Positions 43,283 through 53,538 of a DNA stretch of 53,538 bases are shown here, piece by piece. A program made the translations under genes and the position numbers. The stretch lies in NCBI GenBank assembly GCA_945860205.1, contig CAMARK010000024.1, positions 1 to 53,538 of the forward strand, given 5' to 3'. Under the pieces are notes generated by a model. It worked only from the letters and a program-made list of their open reading frames with translations, did not search any database and was not told where the DNA came from. The first letter of the stretch is position 1; the number at the start of each line of letters is the position of its first letter. The DNA comes from Reyranella massiliensis 521 (GTDB lineage: Bacteria > Pseudomonadota > Alphaproteobacteria > Reyranellales > Reyranellaceae).

Positions 43283-43904
43283 TCAGGCAGTTGGGCACCG
43301 CATCGGGATCGGCGTGGCCCAGCGCCAGGCCGCAGATCACGACCTGATCGTCGGGAATCTTCAGCTCGCGCCGCACGACATGCTGATAGCGGCTGAAGGC
43401 GGCCTGCGGGCAGGTATGCAGGCCCTTCTCGCGGGCCAGTAGCATGAGCTGGTCGAGGAAGATGCCGCAGTCGATCCACTGGCCATTGCCCATGCGCCGC
43501 TCGACGCAGAGGATCATGCCAACCGGCGCGTCGAAGAAGTCGTAGTTCTTGCGGAACTGCTTCAGCATGCCGGCGGCGTCGCCGCGCGGCACGTCGAGCA
43601 GGGTGTAAAGCTGCTTGCCGACCAGCTTGCGTCTCTGGTCGTAGACCGGCGTGAATTCCTTCGGATAGACGTCGTATTCCGCACCCGGCCCCGAATCGCC
43701 GTCGTCCATCGCCTTCAGGATCGCCGCCGACAGGCGCGGCCGCGCCTTGCCCGTCGTGATGTGGAGCTTCCACGGCTGCAGGTTGCCGTTGGAGGCCGCC
43801 CGGTTGGCATTGGTCACGATCCATTCGATGTCGGCTTTCGGCACCGGGTCCGGCGTGAAGACCCGCATGGAGCGGCGCGAATTGATGGCTTCGGAAACAC
43901 GCAT
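43233..43904 (-). CDS. Nitroreductase-family FMN oxidoreductase
   Basis: A 223-residue nitroreductase. The FMN-binding start RRSMRVFTPDPVPKADIE, NRAASNGNLQPWKLHITTG and late GLALGHADPDAVPN are diagnostic of the family, which forms homodimers that reduce nitroaromatics, quinones or flavins. A ribosome site (CCGGAG) sits inside the 3' end of the upstream fusion gene, six bases away, supporting co-transcription. It is the last gene of the acnA-DinB-fusion-nitroreductase run and overlaps the convergent membrane protein gene by 50 bases. The substrate is unassigned. Confidence 0.9.
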   Translation of the reverse strand: MRVSEAINSRRSMRVFTPDPVPKADIEWIVTNANRAASNGNLQPWKLHITTGKARPRLSAAILKAMDDGDSGPGAEYDVYPKEFTPVYDQRRKLVGKQLYTLLDVPRGDAAGMLKQFRKNYDFFDAPVGMILCVERRMGNGQWIDCGIFLDQLMLLAREKGLHTCPQAAFSRYQHVVRRELKIPDDQVVICGLALGHADPDAVPNCLITERAPIQDFVRWHTD

Positions 43905-43910
43905 GAACGG

Positions 43911-45032
43911 CTAACTCCGGATGAGATGACGGCGCAGGAAGTCGAACAGCTTACGCCGGGCGATGGCATTTTGCTGCTCGGTGAAATAGTGGCTGGCACC
44001 TGCAATCACGAAGGCCTCGGCGTCCTTGCCGTGGTCGCGCAGGGCCTGGGCCATGGCCATGCTCTGCGCCACCGGCACGTTCTCGTCGAGATCACCATGA
44101 ATCAGCAGCACCGGCGCGTCGATCTGGGCCACGCGCAGGATCGGCGAGCGCACCGGCAGGCCCTCGGGCCCGCACAGATCGTCGAGATAGTCGCGCATGA
44201 AGGGATTGGCCTCGCGCCAGCGTGCGAGATCGGTCGGCGCGAAGAACGAGGCGACAGCCTTGATCGGTGGCTTGTGGGCGGCGGCGAGCAGCGCCACCTG
44301 GCCGCCCATCGAGGCGCCGACCAGGCCGATACGATCGCGATCTACAAGCGGCCGCTTGGCCAGCCAGTCGATCGCAGCCAGCACGTCGAGCGGCTGGCGC
44401 AGCCCCTGGTCGTTTTCGCCCTCCGATCCCAGCCAGCCGCGCAGCGACAGCGCCAGGGCGGCATAGCCATTGGCCGCGGCGGCGCGCGCCAAGCCAACCA
44501 TGTTGTGGGCGTGGCCGGCAAATCCGTGCAGCAGGATCAGCGCCGGATAGGGCGGTTGGCCGGCTTGCGGCTTGAAGAAGTAACCGCCCAGGCTGATGCC
44601 GTGGCCGGGCACGCGCACCTGCTCGGCATCGGCGATGTCGGGCAACTCGTCCCAGCGGTGCATGACTTCGATGGGCACGCCGTCGGGATCGCGAAAACCA
44701 ACCGAGTAGGAACCCGGCGCCAGGTAGTCGAGTTCCTGCGGGCGCTGGATGATCTCCGCGCCCGCGTCGCGCAGTTCGGCGAACACCTGGTCGACCTGGG
44801 CGCGGCTCTCGGCCGACACGGCGAGCCACAGCGCTCCCGGCCCGTAGGAAACGCCGTCCTTGGCCTGGCGCATGACGAAATGGTCGTAGCCGCGCGACCA
44901 CATCACGCGGTCGGGGCTCGCCCAGACGCGATGGAAGCCCAGCATCGGCAACCACAGCCGGTGGAACGCCACCGAGCGCGCGAGGTCGCTCACCTCGATC
45001 GCGGCGCCGGCGAACGACGAGCGTGGCCGCAT
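43911..45032 (-). CDS. Fusion of a VOC domain and an alpha/beta hydrolase
   Basis: A 373-residue two-domain protein. Residues 1-126 look like a glyoxalase/VOC domain: AIEVSDLARSVAFHRLWLPMLGF, WLAVSAESRAQVDQVFAELRDAGAEI and the ending SVGFRDPDGVPIEVMHR with the usual metal-ligand Glu. The expected first histidine ligand is replaced by Ala. Residues about 140-373 are a dienelactone-hydrolase or prolyl-oligopeptidase-like hydrolase: ALILLHGFAGHAHN, nucleophile elbow LVGASMGGQVAL, Asp in LLIHGDLDENVP and His in GASHYFTEQ. The start ATG shares one base with the stop of the DinB-like gene (TGATG). No frameshift is seen between domains. Confidence 0.86.
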   Translation of the reverse strand: MRPRSSFAGAAIEVSDLARSVAFHRLWLPMLGFHRVWASPDRVMWSRGYDHFVMRQAKDGVSYGPGALWLAVSAESRAQVDQVFAELRDAGAEIIQRPQELDYLAPGSYSVGFRDPDGVPIEVMHRWDELPDIADAEQVRVPGHGISLGGYFFKPQAGQPPYPALILLHGFAGHAHNMVGLARAAAANGYAALALSLRGWLGSEGENDQGLRQPLDVLAAIDWLAKRPLVDRDRIGLVGASMGGQVALLAAAHKPPIKAVASFFAPTDLARWREANPFMRDYLDDLCGPEGLPVRSPILRVAQIDAPVLLIHGDLDENVPVAQSMAMAQALRDHGKDAEAFVIAGASHYFTEQQNAIARRKLFDFLRRHLIRS

Positions 45033-45601
45033 CAGGACGACTGAAGCGCGAGCGCGTGCAGCTCGTCGCGTCGGAGGTGCTCTTCGCCGGCGAGGAAGAA
45101 CTCGTCGAGTTGCGGCGGCTTCACCGCGGTGCCGGCCAGCATGGCATGGGCCTGGCCGCGGTGATGGGTCTGGTGCTGGAACAGATGCTCGAGGATCGAG
45201 GCCACCGTCGAGGCCGGCGGCGTGCGGTTGGGCCGCGGCAGCACGAGGCCCTCGGTCAGCGTCGCGTCGGTCTGGCGCTCGCAGAAGGCGAGCAGCCGCC
45301 GGTCGCTGGCGATCTGGGCATCGTAGAGGGACGCAGCGTCCGGGAAGTCGGGGATCGGGTCGTGATAGCGCGCGAGGACCGTCGGATCGCGCAGGAGCGC
45401 GTCGATGTAATAGGTATCGACCCAGAGGATGTGGTTCAGCGTGGCGCGCAGCGAGGGGAAGAAGCTCGTGCGGGGTGCCGCGAACTCGGCCGGCGACAGC
45501 GCCTTGCAGGCCGAGAGGAACCGGTGATTCGACCAGATGTTGTTGCGGGCCATGGCGACGAAATGGCCGGTAAACTCCCCACCTTGAGCGGGTGTCGCCA
45601 T
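45032..45601 (-). CDS. DinB-family putative metal-dependent protein
   Basis: A 189-residue four-helix-bundle protein of the DinB/YfiT superfamily. The helices begin FVAMARNNIWSNHRFL, then ATLNHILWVDTYYIDALL with a candidate metal histidine, and ILEHLFQHQTHHRGQAHAMLAG with the characteristic HxxxH histidines. The superfamily includes thiol-dependent S-transferases using glutathione, mycothiol or bacillithiol, and many uncharacterised members. ATG 45601 follows the acnA stop by 23 bases, with GGGAGCGG upstream. A long in-frame extension lies inside acnA in another frame and is not used. Confidence 0.88.
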   Translation of the reverse strand: MATPAQGGEFTGHFVAMARNNIWSNHRFLSACKALSPAEFAAPRTSFFPSLRATLNHILWVDTYYIDALLRDPTVLARYHDPIPDFPDAASLYDAQIASDRRLLAFCERQTDATLTEGLVLPRPNRTPPASTVASILEHLFQHQTHHRGQAHAMLAGTAVKPPQLDEFFLAGEEHLRRDELHALALQSS

Positions 45602-45624
45602 GGCTGATCCGCTCCCGCCCGGGC

Positions 45625-48312
<2,688 letters not shown>

Positions 48313-48424
48313 GGTAGGGTACTCCTGGAAGACGGTTTTGGGCGGACGGTGGCAAAATAGGGGCAGGGACCTCTACAGGCAATCGGCGGATGCAGGTGGT
48401 TGGTGCATGTGCCAGATTGCCCCG

Positions 48425-49426
48425 ATGCAGCGGGTAATCGTGAAGGCAATTGGGGCTTTTGTAGCCCTCGCCACGGCCTCCGCTGAGGCCGTGGCGCAGC
48501 GCAACGGCAGCGACTGGGATCAGCCGGCGCGCGGCTTCGACCAGCAGCCGGCCGGCGGCGGCCTTGGCACGTCTGCCAGCAAGCGAAACGATACCCTGGA
48601 TGCCCTCGACAAGATCCTGTCGAGCTCCAAGCTCTCCGCCTTCGATCGTTCGCTCTATCTCAGCATGCGCGCCTATCAGCTGAGCCGGCTCGGCCGCGAG
48701 GCCGACAGCCGCAAGGATATCGACGAGATGGGCAAGATCCTGCCCACGGGCTGGCAGATGGTGCTGTCCAGCACCGTGCCCGAGCTGGCGGGCGGCGGCG
48801 ACCGCGCGGCGGCCTTGCGCACGCTCGACCACGCGCTGCTGCGCAAGCCGGGCGACCCGTCGCTGGCGATCGCCCAGGCGCAGGTTCACATGCAGATCGC
48901 CGATTTCCAGCGCGCCTCTGCCCTGCTCGACGGCACGCTTGCCGGTCCGACGACCGTGGCCGACCGGCGTGCGGCCCTGTTCGTGCGCGGCCATGCCAAC
49001 TTCGATCTCGGCCGGTATGTCGAGGCTGCCGACGATTTCGAGGCCTCGCTGGAGGGCCGCACGACCGTTAAGGCGCGGTTGTCGCCGCTGCTGTGGCGCT
49101 ACGCGGCCCAGGTCCGCGCAAAGCGCGACGCGCGCGCAGGCCTCGCCAAGGAACTCGGCAAGGAGGACCTCTCCGAATGGCCGGCCCCGATCGCCAAGTT
49201 CCTGCTGGGCAAGCTGCCGGCGGGTGAGCTCGAAGTCGCCGCCGAAACCGACGATGCCGCCAAGCGCAGCAACGGCAAGTGCCCGTCGGCCTTCTTCATG
49301 GGCATCGACGCGATCCGCCGCGGCGACAAGCAGCGCGCGCGAGAACAGCTTCAGCTCGCCCAGGCGCGCTGTCCGACCGTGTCAGAGTTCAACTGGGCGG
49401 CAGCCAGTGAGCTGAAGCGGCTTTAG
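48425..49426 (+). CDS. Secreted tetratricopeptide-like protein
   Basis: A 333-residue predicted periplasmic protein. Residues 1-25 (MQRVIVKAIGAFVALATASAEAVAQ) form a signal peptide. The rest is helical, with TPR-like pairs such as FDRSLYLSMRAYQLSRLGREADSRKDID, GDPSLAIAQAQVHMQIADFQRASALL and RAALFVRGHANFDLGRYVEAADDFE. The ATG at 48425 is preferred for its clean signal; 48407 would add six residues, and neither has a good ribosome site. It diverges from acnA and overlaps the convergent hydrolase by four bases. Such proteins usually serve as protein-binding scaffolds; the partner is unknown. Confidence 0.82.
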   Translation: MQRVIVKAIGAFVALATASAEAVAQRNGSDWDQPARGFDQQPAGGGLGTSASKRNDTLDALDKILSSSKLSAFDRSLYLSMRAYQLSRLGREADSRKDIDEMGKILPTGWQMVLSSTVPELAGGGDRAAALRTLDHALLRKPGDPSLAIAQAQVHMQIADFQRASALLDGTLAGPTTVADRRAALFVRGHANFDLGRYVEAADDFEASLEGRTTVKARLSPLLWRYAAQVRAKRDARAGLAKELGKEDLSEWPAPIAKFLLGKLPAGELEVAAETDDAAKRSNGKCPSAFFMGIDAIRRGDKQRAREQLQLAQARCPTVSEFNWAAASELKRL

Positions 49427-50250
49427 TCGACGAGAGACAGGGGCGACACGAAGCGGGCAATCTCCGACAGCACATAGGCCGGCTGCTGCAGATGAGGGAC
49501 GTGGCCGCAGTCCGGCACCAGGCGGGTCTCGCAATAGCCGCCGACCTTGCCGGCGATGATGCCGAGCTGCAGTTCGCTGCCATATTCGTCGTCCTCGCCC
49601 TGGATTGCCTGCACCGGGACGACGATGCCGGGCAGCCGGCCACTGGCGTCCATCGGCTCGAAGCCCGGCGCCAACCATGCCTCGGACCACAGGCGAAAGC
49701 AGGCGTCGACATTGCCGCCATGATACCGGGCGAGCCGCTCGCGCAGGCCGCCAGTGGCAAAAGCCTCGCGGGCGCTTCGGATGCTGTCGACGCAAACCGG
49801 CTCGTTGATGGCGTGCGCGGCAAGCGTCACCACGGCGCGCAACGGCTCGGGATCGGACGCTGCGTAGTTGAGCGCAATCGTCCCGCCGTCGCTGTGGCCG
49901 ATCAGGACGCAATCCTCGACGCCCAATGCCTGGAGCAGGCGCGGCAGCACGTCGTCGGCCTCGATCTCCATGTAGCGGACGCCGGGATCCGACGGCCATG
50001 GGCTCGATCCGCCATAGCCCGTGCGGTCGTAGACGATGCCCGTGCAGCGCGTGGCATTGCACAGCGACTGAGGGAAATCGCGCCACATCTCGATGCAGCC
50101 CAGCCCCTCGTGCAGGAAGACGAGTGTCGTGCGTTCGAGCCCGTCGTCTTGTTCGGGAATCAGCTGCCGCACGCGCAATTGGCGGTCACCGAGATCGATC
50201 AGTCTGTCGGAGGTCGTCACACACGAGGTGTAGCCGGGACGTGCCGGCAT
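49423..50250 (-). CDS. Alpha/beta hydrolase
   Basis: A 275-residue cytoplasmic alpha/beta hydrolase. The fold markers are LVFLHEGLGCIEMWRDFP (oxyanion region, with HEG in place of HGG), YDRTGYGGSSPWP, nucleophile elbow LIGHSDGGTIAL, Asp in VQAIQGEDDEYGS and His in VPDCGHVPHLQQP. It resembles haloalkane dehalogenase/esterase-type enzymes but lacks halide-site evidence. The start is uncertain: ATG 50250 is listed, GTG 50220 and ATG 50292 are alternatives, and a longer frame would collide with the divergent response regulator. It is convergent with the TPR-like gene. Confidence 0.83.
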   Translation of the reverse strand: MPARPGYTSCVTTSDRLIDLGDRQLRVRQLIPEQDDGLERTTLVFLHEGLGCIEMWRDFPQSLCNATRCTGIVYDRTGYGGSSPWPSDPGVRYMEIEADDVLPRLLQALGVEDCVLIGHSDGGTIALNYAASDPEPLRAVVTLAAHAINEPVCVDSIRSAREAFATGGLRERLARYHGGNVDACFRLWSEAWLAPGFEPMDASGRLPGIVVPVQAIQGEDDEYGSELQLGIIAGKVGGYCETRLVPDCGHVPHLQQPAYVLSEIARFVSPLSLVD

Positions 50251-50343
50251 GAGAAGGCGTCGAATCCGGAGGGGCGAACGATCGTCCGGCATGTTAAAGG
50301 CCCCGCCGTCTGTCGTGCGCATATGGATGGGAGCCGAACGCCG

Positions 50344-51024
50344 ATGAGGGTACTTCTCGTCGAGGACAACACGGAGCTCGTCTCGCTGCTGAAGAAGGGG
50401 CTCTCCCAGGGCGGCATCGAAGCCGATGCCGTGGGCACCGCCGGCGACGCCAGCCATGCGCTCGCTACGATGCAGTACTCCGCGGTCGTGCTCGACCTTG
50501 GTCTGCCCGACGAAGATGGCATAACCCTGTTGCGCGATCTGCGTCGCCGCGGCGAGTCAACGCCGGTGCTTGTGCTGACGGCGCGCGACGGCGTCAGCGA
50601 TCGCGTCACCGGCCTGCGTGCCGGCGCCGACGACTACCTTGCCAAGCCGTTTGCCATGGAAGAGCTGATCGCCCGCATCCAGGCGCTGCTGCGCCGTCCG
50701 GGCAGCCTGCTCGGCCGTCGTCTCACCTCCGGCAACGTGGCGCTCGATACCGAAGGCCGGCAGATCTTCGTGGCGGGCGCGGTGCATGCCTTCCCGGCGC
50801 GCGAGACTGCAGTGCTGGAAATCCTTCTCAGGCGCAGCGGCAACGTCGCGCCCAAGCGGCTGTTCGAGGATCACCTGTTCGGCCTGTCGGGCGATGTCGG
50901 ATCGAACGCGGTCGAGGTCTACGTCCATCGCCTGCGCAAGATGCTGGCCGATACCGGCGCCACGGTGAAGATCCATACCGTGCGCGGCGTCGGCTACCTG
51001 CTGACCGAGGACAAGGTCGGGTGA
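50344..51024 (+). CDS. OmpR-family two-component response regulator
   Basis: A 226-residue response regulator. The receiver domain has the acidic pair in VEDN, phospho-acceptor Asp51 in VVLDLGLPDEDG, Thr79 and Lys101 in DDYLAKPF. The C-terminal winged helix (residues about 130-225) has the FPARETAVLEILLRRSGN and NAVEVYVHRLRKML blocks. It is most like QseB/TctD-type regulators. Its GTGA overlap with the kinase gene shows they are translated together. An ATG seven codons upstream (50323) is an alternative start. It diverges from the alpha/beta hydrolase across about 93 bases, so it might control that gene or the downstream acyl-CoA synthetase. Confidence 0.95.
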   Translation: MRVLLVEDNTELVSLLKKGLSQGGIEADAVGTAGDASHALATMQYSAVVLDLGLPDEDGITLLRDLRRRGESTPVLVLTARDGVSDRVTGLRAGADDYLAKPFAMEELIARIQALLRRPGSLLGRRLTSGNVALDTEGRQIFVAGAVHAFPARETAVLEILLRRSGNVAPKRLFEDHLFGLSGDVGSNAVEVYVHRLRKMLADTGATVKIHTVRGVGYLLTEDKVG

Positions 51025-52373
51025 TACGCTTCCGCTCGATCATCTCGAGGGTCGTGGCGCTGCAAGTGGTTGCGATCGGCGCCACCTCCATCCTGCTGCC
51101 GTTGGCGCTCTACTGGCTGCTCGAGCAGGCGGCCAACAGCCTCCACCGTGAAACGTTGCGCAGCCAGGCCGTCACCATCGGCAGTTTCCTGCGGCCGCAG
51201 GCCGATGGCGGCGTCGTCCTCGACATTCCCGACGATGTCCGGCCGCTCTACGCCGAGGCCCATGGACTCTATTCCTACGCGGTCCTCGATGCGTCGGGGC
51301 GTGTTCTCTTCTCTTCCCGTGCCGACGGTGCCGCCCTGTTTCCGTCCGGGACGTCGGCCGAGGGCGATCCGAGCGCGCGCCGGCGGGAAACGGGATCGGG
51401 CCTGTTCGGACTGACGGTGGTCCGCACGGTCGGCGAGCGTCTCTACTGGGTCCAGATCGGACAGGATCTCGCGCACCGCGACGTCATCATCGACGATATC
51501 GTCGCCGAATTCTTCTCGCGCGTCGCCTGGATCACCTTTCCCATCCTGCTGGTGCTGCTGCTGATCAGCATCCTGATCTTTCGCCGCGTGCTCGAGCCGG
51601 TGCGCGAGGCATCGACGACGGTGGCGGCGATCGGCCCGGCGCGCACCGATGTCCGCCTGCCCGAGCAATCGATGCCGACCGAGATCATGCCGCTGGTTCG
51701 CGCCGTCAACCAGGCGCTCGAACGCCTCGAGTCGGGTTTCCGGGCGCAACGCGAGTTCACCGCCGACGTTGCGCACGAGCTGCGGACGCCACTTGCCATC
51801 ATGCGTGTCCGTGTCGACTCGCTGGGCGCCGGACCGGTCCAGGATGCGCTTCGCACCGACATCGTCGGCATGGCTCGCACGGTCGGCCAAGTCCTCGATA
51901 TCGCCGAACTCGAGAGCTTCGTCGTCGGCGACGATGCGAAAGCCGACCTTCATGCCGTCTGCTCCGACGCCGTGGGTTTCATGGCCCCGCTTGCCGTCGA
52001 CATGTCCAAGACGATCGCGCTCACCGGCGCGGACAGCGCAGTCTGGGTGCACGGTCATGCCGATGCCTTGTTCCGCGCCGTGCGCAACCTGGTCGAGAAT
52101 GCCATCCGCCACACGCCGCGCGGGACCTCGATAGAGGTCGACGTTTCCGCCGATGGCACCGTTTGCGTTCTGGACGATGGCCCCGGTGTGCCGGAAACCG
52201 ATCGGCAGTCGATCTTCAGGCGCTTCTGGCGGCGCGACCGTGCGCGCCCCGACAGCCGCGGTCTGGGCCTGGCGATCGTCGCCCGCGTTGCCACGGCGCA
52301 TGGCGGCAGCATCAGCGTCGAGAACCGGCCTGATGGCGGCGCCATCTTCACCCTCAGGTTAAGGCCCGCCTGA
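51021..52373 (+). CDS. Sensor histidine kinase
   Basis: A 450-residue membrane histidine kinase paired with the preceding regulator. TM1 is about residues 11-33, a periplasmic sensor region runs to about 165, and TM2 is about 170-190 (WITFPILLVLLLISILIF). A HAMP segment follows, and then the HisKA box DVAHELRTPLAIMR with phospho-acceptor His252. The ATPase domain shows NLVENAIRHTP, DDGPGVP and GLGLAIVARVATAHGG. The start is GTG 51021, overlapping the regulator stop by four bases. The periplasmic part, about 130 residues, has no cysteine pair or recognisable binding fold, so the signal is unknown. Confidence 0.95.
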   Translation: MIRFRSIISRVVALQVVAIGATSILLPLALYWLLEQAANSLHRETLRSQAVTIGSFLRPQADGGVVLDIPDDVRPLYAEAHGLYSYAVLDASGRVLFSSRADGAALFPSGTSAEGDPSARRRETGSGLFGLTVVRTVGERLYWVQIGQDLAHRDVIIDDIVAEFFSRVAWITFPILLVLLLISILIFRRVLEPVREASTTVAAIGPARTDVRLPEQSMPTEIMPLVRAVNQALERLESGFRAQREFTADVAHELRTPLAIMRVRVDSLGAGPVQDALRTDIVGMARTVGQVLDIAELESFVVGDDAKADLHAVCSDAVGFMAPLAVDMSKTIALTGADSAVWVHGHADALFRAVRNLVENAIRHTPRGTSIEVDVSADGTVCVLDDGPGVPETDRQSIFRRFWRRDRARPDSRGLGLAIVARVATAHGGSISVENRPDGGAIFTLRLRPA

Positions 52374-52494
52374 CACCGTTGCTTTCGGCGAATGGCTGGC
52401 TTGACCGGTTCGAAGCAGCTATGGCTATCTGCCTGATGAAATCGCCGCAGAAGCGAATCAGCGAAAAGTGGGCACAGGGAACACGAGGCAGGGG
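52374..52494. other. Gap between kinase and acyl-CoA synthetase genes
   Basis: This 121-base gap has no gene and no obvious terminator. It is large enough to hold a promoter for the acyl-CoA synthetase, whose own ribosome site AGGCAGGGG ends directly before the ATG. Confidence 0.4.
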
Positions 52495-53538
52495 ATGACC
52501 ACCGGAACGGCCGACAGTGGCACCGGGGCTCGGGACACGTTTCCGAAGCTCCTCGCGGAGCGTGCCCGTACCGGCGCCGATCAGCCGGCCTATCGGGAAA
52601 AAGAGCTCGGCATCTGGCAGACCTATGGCTGGGGCCATGTCGCTGCGCAGGTCCGGCTGCTGGCCGCCGGCCTGGCCGATCTCGGCTTCCGCCGCGGCGA
52701 CCGGCTGATCGTGGTCGGCGACAACCGGCCCCGCCTCTACTGGTCGATGTGCGCGGCGCAGTCGCTGGGTGGCGTGCCGGTGCCGGTCTACCAGGACTCG
52801 GTGGCGGATGAGCTGGCCTACGTCGTGGAGCACGGCGGCGCGCGCTTTGCCCTGGCCGAGAACCAGGAGCAGGTCGACAAGCTGCTGGCGATCCAGAAGA
52901 AGGTGCCGTCGCTCGAGATCATCATCTACGACGATCCGCGCGGCATGCGGCACTACGACCAGCTGCAGTCCTATGCCGAGGTGCAGGAACGGGGTGCCAG
53001 GCTGCTGGCGGCGGCGCCCGACACGGTCTCGGCCGAGGTCGCCAAGGGCCACGGCTCGGACGATGCCATCATGCTCTACACTTCGGGCACGACCGGCCGG
53101 CCGAAGGGCGCGATCCTGAGCTACGACAATCTCATCTGGGCGGCCCGCGCCGGCGCGTCGTTCGACGGCCTCAGGGCCGGTGACGAACTCCTGTCCTACC
53201 TGCCGATGGCCTGGGTCGGCGACCACATCTTCTCCTATGCCCAGGGCTACGTCGTGGGCCTGGTGGTCAATTGCCCCGAATCGGCGGCCACGGTGATGAC
53301 CGACCTGCGCGAGATCGGACCGACCTATTACTTTGCGCCGCCGCGCGTGCTGGAAAACCTGATCACCCAGGTCACCATCCGCATGGAGGACGCGGGGTTC
53401 CTCAAGCGCCGGATGTTCCAGTTCTTCATGACGCTGGCCCGCCGCGTGGGACCGGCGCTGCTCGACGGCCGGCCGGTGTCGCCGGTCGACCGGCTGCTCT
53501 ACGCGCTCGGCAATCTTGTGATCTACGGACCGCTCAAG
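52495..53538 (+). CDS. Long-chain acyl-CoA synthetase (AMP-binding), 3' truncated by window
   Basis: The first 348 codons of an AMP-forming ligase run open to the window edge. Residues from 1 read MTTGTADSGTGARDTFPKLL, then WQTYGWGHVAAQVRLLAAGL, GDRLIVVGDNRPRLYWSM, the ATP P-loop LYTSGTTGRPKGAILSYDN and the family block LLSYLPMAWVGDHIFSYAQG. It belongs to the FadD/FAA branch often encoded beside branched-chain amino-acid-type ABC transporters, and those genes may follow beyond the window. The adenylation core is only half present. An opposing reading frame over 52354-53226 is a shadow. Confidence 0.9.
   Translation, partial: MTTGTADSGTGARDTFPKLLAERARTGADQPAYREKELGIWQTYGWGHVAAQVRLLAAGLADLGFRRGDRLIVVGDNRPRLYWSMCAAQSLGGVPVPVYQDSVADELAYVVEHGGARFALAENQEQVDKLLAIQKKVPSLEIIIYDDPRGMRHYDQLQSYAEVQERGARLLAAAPDTVSAEVAKGHGSDDAIMLYTSGTTGRPKGAILSYDNLIWAARAGASFDGLRAGDELLSYLPMAWVGDHIFSYAQGYVVGLVVNCPESAATVMTDLREIGPTYYFAPPRVLENLITQVTIRMEDAGFLKRRMFQFFMTLARRVGPALLDGRPVSPVDRLLYALGNLVIYGPLK

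Overview
The window is GC-rich, densely packed bacterial chromosome with about 45 protein genes. It looks like a free-living alphaproteobacterium, possibly Reyranella-like Rhodospirillales. The evidence is the maf/aroE/coaE/dnaQ/secB neighbourhood typical of alphaproteobacteria, a cyclic beta-1,2-glucan synthase, AcnA-type aconitase, an intracellular polyhydroxyalkanoate depolymerase, a solitary tripartite tricarboxylate transporter binding protein, and palindromic intergenic repeats of the kind common in this class. The genus is inference. I see no rRNA, tRNA, CRISPR array, transposase, integrase or phage gene.

Layout. (1) 62-7241: maf-aroE read left, followed by a PQQ-type sugar dehydrogenase. 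A co-directional run LLM oxidoreductase, quinone oxidoreductase, coaE, dnaQ reads right, then secB faces back. The usual maf-aroE-coaE-dnaQ order is split and partly inverted around metabolic genes. A structured non-coding stretch lies at 6377-6728. (2) 7403-13679: a glutamine-amidotransferase-like hydrolase with gentisate 1,2-dioxygenase, a DUF4394 secreted protein, a membrane LytTR regulator, a membrane protein with an alpha/beta hydrolase, a lipoprotein and an EI24-like membrane protein. (3) 13690-26936: a CoA-transferase/racemase gene diverges from a run of secreted beta-propeller, metallo-beta-lactamase-fold hydrolase, atypical SDR, and a 2841-residue cyclic glucan synthase. (4) 26956-32872: two tiny proteins, recQ, a metallophosphoesterase, a TctC-like binding protein and phaZ, with two palindromic repeat elements sitting between convergent gene ends. 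(5) 32949-36669: Sco1-like copper protein, divergent from a run of MESH1-like alarmone hydrolase, type II NADH dehydrogenase and two tandem flavin reductases. (6) 36670-43904: a second structured intergenic region, then amidase, acs and a GT87 membrane glycosyltransferase on the minus strand, and a large membrane protein on the plus strand. (7) 43233-48312: a compact minus-strand run acnA, DinB-like, VOC-hydrolase fusion, nitroreductase. (8) 48425-53538: a tetratricopeptide-like secreted protein, an alpha/beta hydrolase, an OmpR/EnvZ-type two-component pair, and the first 348 codons of a long-chain acyl-CoA synthetase cut by the window edge.

Most of the window is ordinary core and accessory metabolism. 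The observations I rate most worth checking are: a 26-27 nt promoter-like motif shared by the two structured intergenic regions 30 kb apart, each followed by a hairpin and T-tract; an SDR that has lost its catalytic Ser/Tyr/Lys; a VOC-hydrolase fusion within the aconitase run; and a bacterial MESH1-type hydrolase leading a respiratory/flavin gene run.
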